Of a DNA stretch of 8,595 nt, positions 5,617 through 8,595 are shown one piece after another. Location of the stretch: assembly GCA_945281075.1 (NCBI GenBank), contig CALYQE010000082.1:1-8595 (forward strand), read 5' to 3'. Under the pieces are notes generated by a model. That model was not told the DNA's origin. It saw only the letters and a program-made list of their open reading frames with translations, and made no database searches. Positions within the stretch are counted from its first letter, which is position 1. Each line of letters begins with the position of its first letter. The position numbers and the translations under genes were made by a program. The DNA is from an uncultured Lactobacillus sp. Its GTDB lineage: Bacteria; Bacillota; Bacilli; Lactobacillales; Lactobacillaceae.

Positions 5617-7314
5617 ATGTTAGTTGAGCTGGATATCAAAAATTTCGCTATTATCAAAGCGTTGAAGGTTCGCTTTCAAGAAAACATGACGGTTTTAATT
5701 GGCGAAACAGGTGCGGGCAAGTCAATTATTATTGATGCCGTTTCTTTATTAATGGGTGGACGCGGCCAAAAAGAAATGGTTCGAAGTGGCGAAAAAAAGG
5801 CCGTCGTTACTGGTTTGTTTGAAATTGACAAAGAAGCTAAGCAAATTAGCGCACTCTGTGAGAAATACGGGTTGCCAGATGCAGACGGTGGCCAACTGAT
5901 TATTAGCCGTGAACTTGCACTAAAGGGGCGCAATGTTGTCCGAATTAATGGTCAACTGACAACAATTAACGTTTTGCGTGAACTAGGAAATTACTTAGTT
6001 GATATTCATGGTCAAAATGACCAGCAAATTTTAATGGATCAAGAGCGGCAGATTGACTTAGTTGATAATTATGCTGCTGGCGATCTGAAGCCAGACCTGG
6101 TTCAATATCAACAAGATTATGCTGCTTGGAAAAAGCTGACTGAAAAACTTCAGCATCTAAAAAGCGATGCCCAGGAGCTTGCGCAAAAACAGGATATTTT
6201 GACTTTTCAAAATGACGAATTAACAGCCGCCGATTTGACCGATCCCGATGAAGATGAACAACTTGAAGAGGAATATAACGAATTAAATAATTACCAAAAG
6301 ATTATTGATACGGCTAATTATTTGATGCAATTATACGATGATGAGGATCAAGGCATTGAAACCTTGCTGGGTAATGCGCAAAGTGCTGCCAGTGAATTAA
6401 GCGAGTACGGAACGAAATTTAAGGACATTGCGAAAACAATTGATGACGGTGTGTATGCGTTAAGCGACGCCCGTAGCGAATTATCTAGCGTTTTAGACGA
6501 AATGGACTTTGATGAGGAAAGGTTTCAATATGTTTCCAACCGGCTTGATTTGCTTAATTCGCTCAAGAAAAAGTATGGTCCAACTTTAGCAGATGTTTTC
6601 GCATTTTACGAAAAAGTCCAACAAGAACTTAGTCAATTTGAAACCGGTGGTTTGGATGAAGATGTGCTGCAAAAACAGGTGGCTGAAGTCGAACAAAGAC
6701 TAACTGCAGAAGCTAAAAAACTACATCAGATTCGAGTTAAAACAGCCAACACGCTTGAAGAAAAAATTAAACAGGAATTAGCCGATCTGTACATGGCAAA
6801 AGCCAAATTTGTCATTGATATTTCAACCACTGCGACTTTCACAAAAAAGGGCATGGACGAAATTGTATTTTTGATTTCGCCAAATCCAGGTGAAGATCTA
6901 ATGCCACTGGTTAAAATTGTTTCCGGTGGAGAGCAGTCAAGGCTGATTCTCGCCCTAAAAACAATTTTTAGCCGTGTAGAACCAGTGGGAACGATGATTT
7001 TTGACGAAATTGATACTGGTGTTTCGGGGCGCGTTTCAGCTGCGATTGGTAAAAAGCTGCATTCCATTGGGGAAAGCAAGCAGGTTATTGCGATCACGCA
7101 TTCACCGCAAGTTGCGGCCGCCAGTGATCAAAAATACCTTGTTGCCAAGGAAGTTAAGGACGGTGCAACCTATACTCAAATTGGGCCGTTGACGCAAGAA
7201 GAAACAGTGACAGCAATCGCTGAAATGATGGCTGGAAGTGATGTTACGCAAGCGGCTAAGCAGAATGCTCAAGATTTAATGAAAAGTTTTAGGAATAAAA
7301 ACAATGAAATATGA
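5617..7314 (+). CDS. recN: DNA repair protein RecN
   Basis: RecN is an SMC-like ATPase recruited early to double-strand breaks, where it tethers DNA for RecA-dependent repair. The 565-residue length is normal. The N-terminal ATPase half has Walker A GETGAGKS at 29-36 and the DIHGQNDQQIL segment near 130-140. A long charged helical region (about 155-370) forms the short antiparallel coiled coil. The C-terminal half has the ABC signature VSGGEQS at 435-441, Walker B TMIFDEID with Asp463 and catalytic Glu464, and the switch histidine His495 (AITHSPQ). The ATG at 5617 is preferred to the adjacent in-frame ATG at 5614. Only 9 bases separate it from tlyA; in B. subtilis the arginine regulator ahrC lies at this junction and is missing here. 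I see no LexA box just upstream, so any SOS induction would have to come from elsewhere. The 3' end overlaps the next gene by 11 bases. Confidence 0.97.
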   Translation: MLVELDIKNFAIIKALKVRFQENMTVLIGETGAGKSIIIDAVSLLMGGRGQKEMVRSGEKKAVVTGLFEIDKEAKQISALCEKYGLPDADGGQLIISRELALKGRNVVRINGQLTTINVLRELGNYLVDIHGQNDQQILMDQERQIDLVDNYAAGDLKPDLVQYQQDYAAWKKLTEKLQHLKSDAQELAQKQDILTFQNDELTAADLTDPDEDEQLEEEYNELNNYQKIIDTANYLMQLYDDEDQGIETLLGNAQSAASELSEYGTKFKDIAKTIDDGVYALSDARSELSSVLDEMDFDEERFQYVSNRLDLLNSLKKKYGPTLADVFAFYEKVQQELSQFETGGLDEDVLQKQVAEVEQRLTAEAKKLHQIRVKTANTLEEKIKQELADLYMAKAKFVIDISTTATFTKKGMDEIVFLISPNPGEDLMPLVKIVSGGEQSRLILALKTIFSRVEPVGTMIFDEIDTGVSGRVSAAIGKKLHSIGESKQVIAITHSPQVAAASDQKYLVAKEVKDGATYTQIGPLTQEETVTAIAEMMAGSDVTQAAKQNAQDLMKSFRNKNNEI

Positions 7315-8200
7315 GAAAAAAGTTACCTTGAATAGTAGGGAACTGCTTCAGGCCGATCAGCTGGCAAAAAGAGTTTGTGCTTTTGATCATACGGTTAAGG
7401 AAATTTATTTAAGCAATCAGTATAATTATTTTCCTGAAATGCCGACCTTCATTTTTGCCACTGAGAAAGAGCAAATGGTCGGCATGGCAATGATTTATGC
7501 CGATGAAAAACCGGGGGAAGAAGTTGATCTACGCGTTGAAGTTGATCCCGATTTTCGTCGTCAAGGAATTGCGACCGAATTGGTTCGCCAAGTGATGACT
7601 GTGTTAGCAGAGTTCGGTTATCATGATTATAATTTTGGGAGTGAAAAAGCATTTTTAGAGCAAAATCCGCAATTTTTGACTAATACTAATCTAGCAATTG
7701 ACGATTTTGACTACTATATGCAAGCAGAGCAGCCACTTCCGATAGCAAATGATGAGTTAGCTAGTATTTTGACAGTGCGTGAAATGAAGGCTGAGGACAA
7801 AAAGAGCCTTATTCCTCTTTATTGTGTGGCTTTTGATGAAAGTGCTGATTCTGCTGTCAACTATATTGAAGAAAGTTTTAGGAGCAAGCAGCCAGTGAAT
7901 TATGTCTTAACTTGCCATGATGAGGTTGTCGGCTATAGTGCCGTTGATGTTGGTGAGGACAAAATAGATTATTTCTATGGTTTATTCATCGCTCAAAAAT
8001 TTCAGGGTCGCGGCTTCGGTACCTTTTTCATTAAAAAAATGATGGAATTGCAACGAGCTAAGGGAACAAAAGCTTTCTCGCTAGAGGTTGAACCCAATAA
8101 TCAAGCAGCGATAAAGGCATATCGTCATGCTGGTTTTAAAATTATTAGCGAAGTAACTTATTTAAAAAGAAGTTCATCAAAAGAAAAAGCTCCAGAATAA
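7304..8200 (+). CDS. Tandem GNAT-family N-acetyltransferase, substrate unknown
   Basis: The 298-residue protein contains two GNAT folds in one chain. The N-terminal one (about 1-145) has the acetyl-CoA pyrophosphate-loop motif VDPDFRRQGIATELV, with RRQGIA at 85-90. The C-terminal one (about 150-290) has QGRGFG at 234-239, followed by the motif B region EPNNQAAIKAYRHAGF at 263-278. Both loops keep the Q/RxxGxG/A pattern, so both domains could bind acetyl-CoA, though in many double-GNAT proteins (for example mycothiol synthase MshD) only one is active. The substrate may be a small molecule or a protein N-terminus; nothing here decides it. No membrane segment or signal peptide is visible. AGGA at 7291-7294 lies 9 bases before the ATG, which is inside recN (11-base overlap), so the gene is probably translated from the recN message. 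It is the last gene of the run; its TAA lies in the loop of a terminator hairpin. Confidence 0.88.
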   Translation: MKYEKKVTLNSRELLQADQLAKRVCAFDHTVKEIYLSNQYNYFPEMPTFIFATEKEQMVGMAMIYADEKPGEEVDLRVEVDPDFRRQGIATELVRQVMTVLAEFGYHDYNFGSEKAFLEQNPQFLTNTNLAIDDFDYYMQAEQPLPIANDELASILTVREMKAEDKKSLIPLYCVAFDESADSAVNYIEESFRSKQPVNYVLTCHDEVVGYSAVDVGEDKIDYFYGLFIAQKFQGRGFGTFFIKKMMELQRAKGTKAFSLEVEPNNQAAIKAYRHAGFKIISEVTYLKRSSSKEKAPE

Positions 8201-8214
8201 ACTCTGGAGCTTTT
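8185..8214. terminator. Bidirectional intrinsic terminator between convergent genes
   Basis: GCTCCAGA at 8189-8196 pairs perfectly with TCTGGAGC at 8203-8210 around a 6-base loop. Flanking A (8185-8188) and T (8211-8214) extend the stem to 12 bp. Read on the + strand it ends in TTTTAATTTA; read on the - strand it ends in TTTTTCTTTT. It can therefore stop both the + strand acetyltransferase transcript and the converging - strand transcript. The + strand gene's TAA stop (8198-8200) lies in the loop, so the hairpin's left arm is coding sequence. Confidence 0.9.
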
Positions 8215-8234
8215 AATTTAACCAAGATATATTT

Positions 8235-8510
8235 CTAGGCTAAATCAATTCTGAAAATATTATCTAAATCAATCACTTTAATCAGTTTTTGATTAGTTGT
8301 GCGAAAGGCAAAGCGGCCGGTAGAAACGCGTTTAATAATTTGGCCAATTTCACTACTGCCGTCTTGATACCGTAATAATACATATGCGCGATGGAGTAAG
8401 GCGTAATTTAACAAAGATAAGATTTCACTGTGGAACTGATTATAGATGCTCAGTTTATCTTCGTCATAATCAAATAGGTAATGATAGATTCTTTTAAGCG
8501 AGTTTTTCAT
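8235..8510 (-). CDS. Small YolD-like protein, probably SOS-regulated
   Basis: This 91-residue protein is not recognised with certainty. Residues 1-40 look helical and charged (MKNSLKRIYHYLFDYDEDK, then EILSLLNYALLH). Residues 42-90 form a likely small beta barrel: AYVLLRYQDGSSEIGQIIKR, GRFAFRTT, KLIKVIDLDNIFRIDL. The pattern of a strand, a Y-x-DG turn, G-x-I, and a closing LDxIxxIDL is what I recall of the C-terminal half of the YolD-like family, whose B. subtilis members precede SOS-induced Y-family polymerase genes. The N-terminal MLPEH-type segment of that family is missing. GAGGG (complement of 8519-8523) lies 8 bases before the ATG at 8510, chosen over an in-frame TTG at 8513. The promoter region has two LexA-like boxes, which supports the link to DNA damage. 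No polymerase gene follows; the terminator lies 20 bases beyond the stop. An unrelated Lsm- or SH3-like small protein is the alternative. Confidence 0.7.
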   Translation of the reverse strand: MKNSLKRIYHYLFDYDEDKLSIYNQFHSEILSLLNYALLHRAYVLLRYQDGSSEIGQIIKRVSTGRFAFRTTNQKLIKVIDLDNIFRIDLA

Positions 8511-8533
8511 CAAATCAACCCTCAGTATTTACT

Positions 8534-8547
8534 CGAACATTTGTTTG
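8534..8547. promoter_or_regulatory. LexA (SOS) box, proximal
   Basis: CGAACATTTGTTTG fits the relaxed Gram-positive LexA/DinR consensus CGAACNNNNGTTYG at every fixed position. It lies just downstream of the expected transcription start of the - strand gene, where bound repressor would block initiation or early elongation. Confidence 0.8.
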
Positions 8548-8556
8548 ACTATTTAT

Positions 8557-8585
8557 ATTATAAGAACATTTGTTTCGAAAAACAA
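8557..8585 (-). promoter_or_regulatory. Sigma-A promoter of the small - strand gene
   Basis: On the - strand, TTGTTT (complement of 8580-8585) is followed after exactly 17 bases by a perfect TATAAT (complement of 8557-8562). Transcription would start near 8550, giving a leader of about 40 bases before the ATG at 8510. The spacer holds one LexA-like box, and the other box lies at about +4 to +17. Confidence 0.82.
8563..8576. promoter_or_regulatory. LexA (SOS) box, distal, inside the promoter spacer
   Basis: AGAACATTTGTTTC shares the 12-base core GAACATTTGTTT (8564-8575) with the proximal box, but differs from the consensus at the two outermost bases. It lies 29 bases from the first box, start to start, and occupies the spacer between the -35 and -10 elements. 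Confidence 0.7.
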
Positions 8586-8595
8586 GCTTTTTATT

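Noticed and set aside
6726..7097. A 123-codon open frame on the - strand within recN
   Set aside because: It is antisense to the conserved Walker B and signature regions of recN, has no visible domain, and is explained by the coding bias of the + strand.
8511..8513. TTG as start codon of the - strand gene
   Set aside because: The next codon is ATG, with a better 8-base spacing to GAGGG; TTG would add only one residue.
8541..8564. A divergent + strand promoter in the SOS region
   Set aside because: TTGACT at 8545-8550 has no -10 element at a usable distance, and TATAAG at 8559-8564 has no -35 element. A divergent gene beyond the window cannot be judged.
1..8595. Mobile elements, CRISPR arrays, tRNA or rRNA genes, riboswitches
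   Set aside because: No transposase, integrase, inverted terminal repeats, regularly spaced repeats or recognisable RNA folds were seen; genes cover nearly all of the window.

Overview
The window reads as a conserved housekeeping segment of an A+T-rich Firmicutes chromosome, most likely a member of the Lactobacillaceae. The gene order efp, asp23/yqhY, nusB, folD, xseA, xseB, ispA, tlyA, recN is the lactic-acid-bacterial version of the Bacillus subtilis efp ... yqhY-nusB-folD-yqiB-yqiC-yqiD-dxs-yqxC-ahrC-recN region. The sporulation genes, accBC, dxs and ahrC/argR that B. subtilis has there are absent. Lack of spoIIIA fits a non-sporulating organism. Lack of dxs next to ispA fits use of the mevalonate route. 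The species cannot be fixed from the sequence alone.

Layout. Positions 23-1446 hold efp (elongation factor P), an Asp23/Gls24 envelope-stress family gene and nusB. A good intrinsic terminator follows nusB at 1452-1481, only 17 bases before folD. From 1498 to 8200 eight genes run on the + strand with almost no spacing: folD, xseA, xseB, ispA, tlyA, recN and a tandem-GNAT acetyltransferase gene, with overlaps of 11, 20, 4 and 11 bases or gaps of 2 to 9 bases (seven of the eight junction partners are named here; the eighth gene of the + strand set upstream is nusB). This suggests co-transcription and translational coupling. A second, apparently bidirectional, terminator at 8185-8214 ends this run. 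It also ends a convergent small gene on the - strand (8235-8510).

How the genes work together. efp, asp23 and nusB concern translation, envelope homeostasis and rRNA transcription. folD supplies one-carbon folates. xseA and xseB are the two subunits of exonuclease VII. ispA makes farnesyl diphosphate for the undecaprenyl carrier. tlyA methylates rRNA. recN is an SMC-like double-strand-break repair protein. The GNAT protein has no assignable substrate.

The least ordinary part is the right end. The small - strand gene has a near-ideal sigma-A promoter (TTGTTT, 17-base spacer, TATAAT). One LexA-like box lies in the spacer and a second, perfect match to the relaxed Bacillus consensus CGAACNNNNGTTYG, lies just past the expected transcription start. 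It therefore looks like a dedicated SOS-response gene. Its product resembles the C-terminal half of YolD-like proteins, but no Y-family polymerase follows it before the terminator. No mobile element, CRISPR array, tRNA or rRNA was seen.
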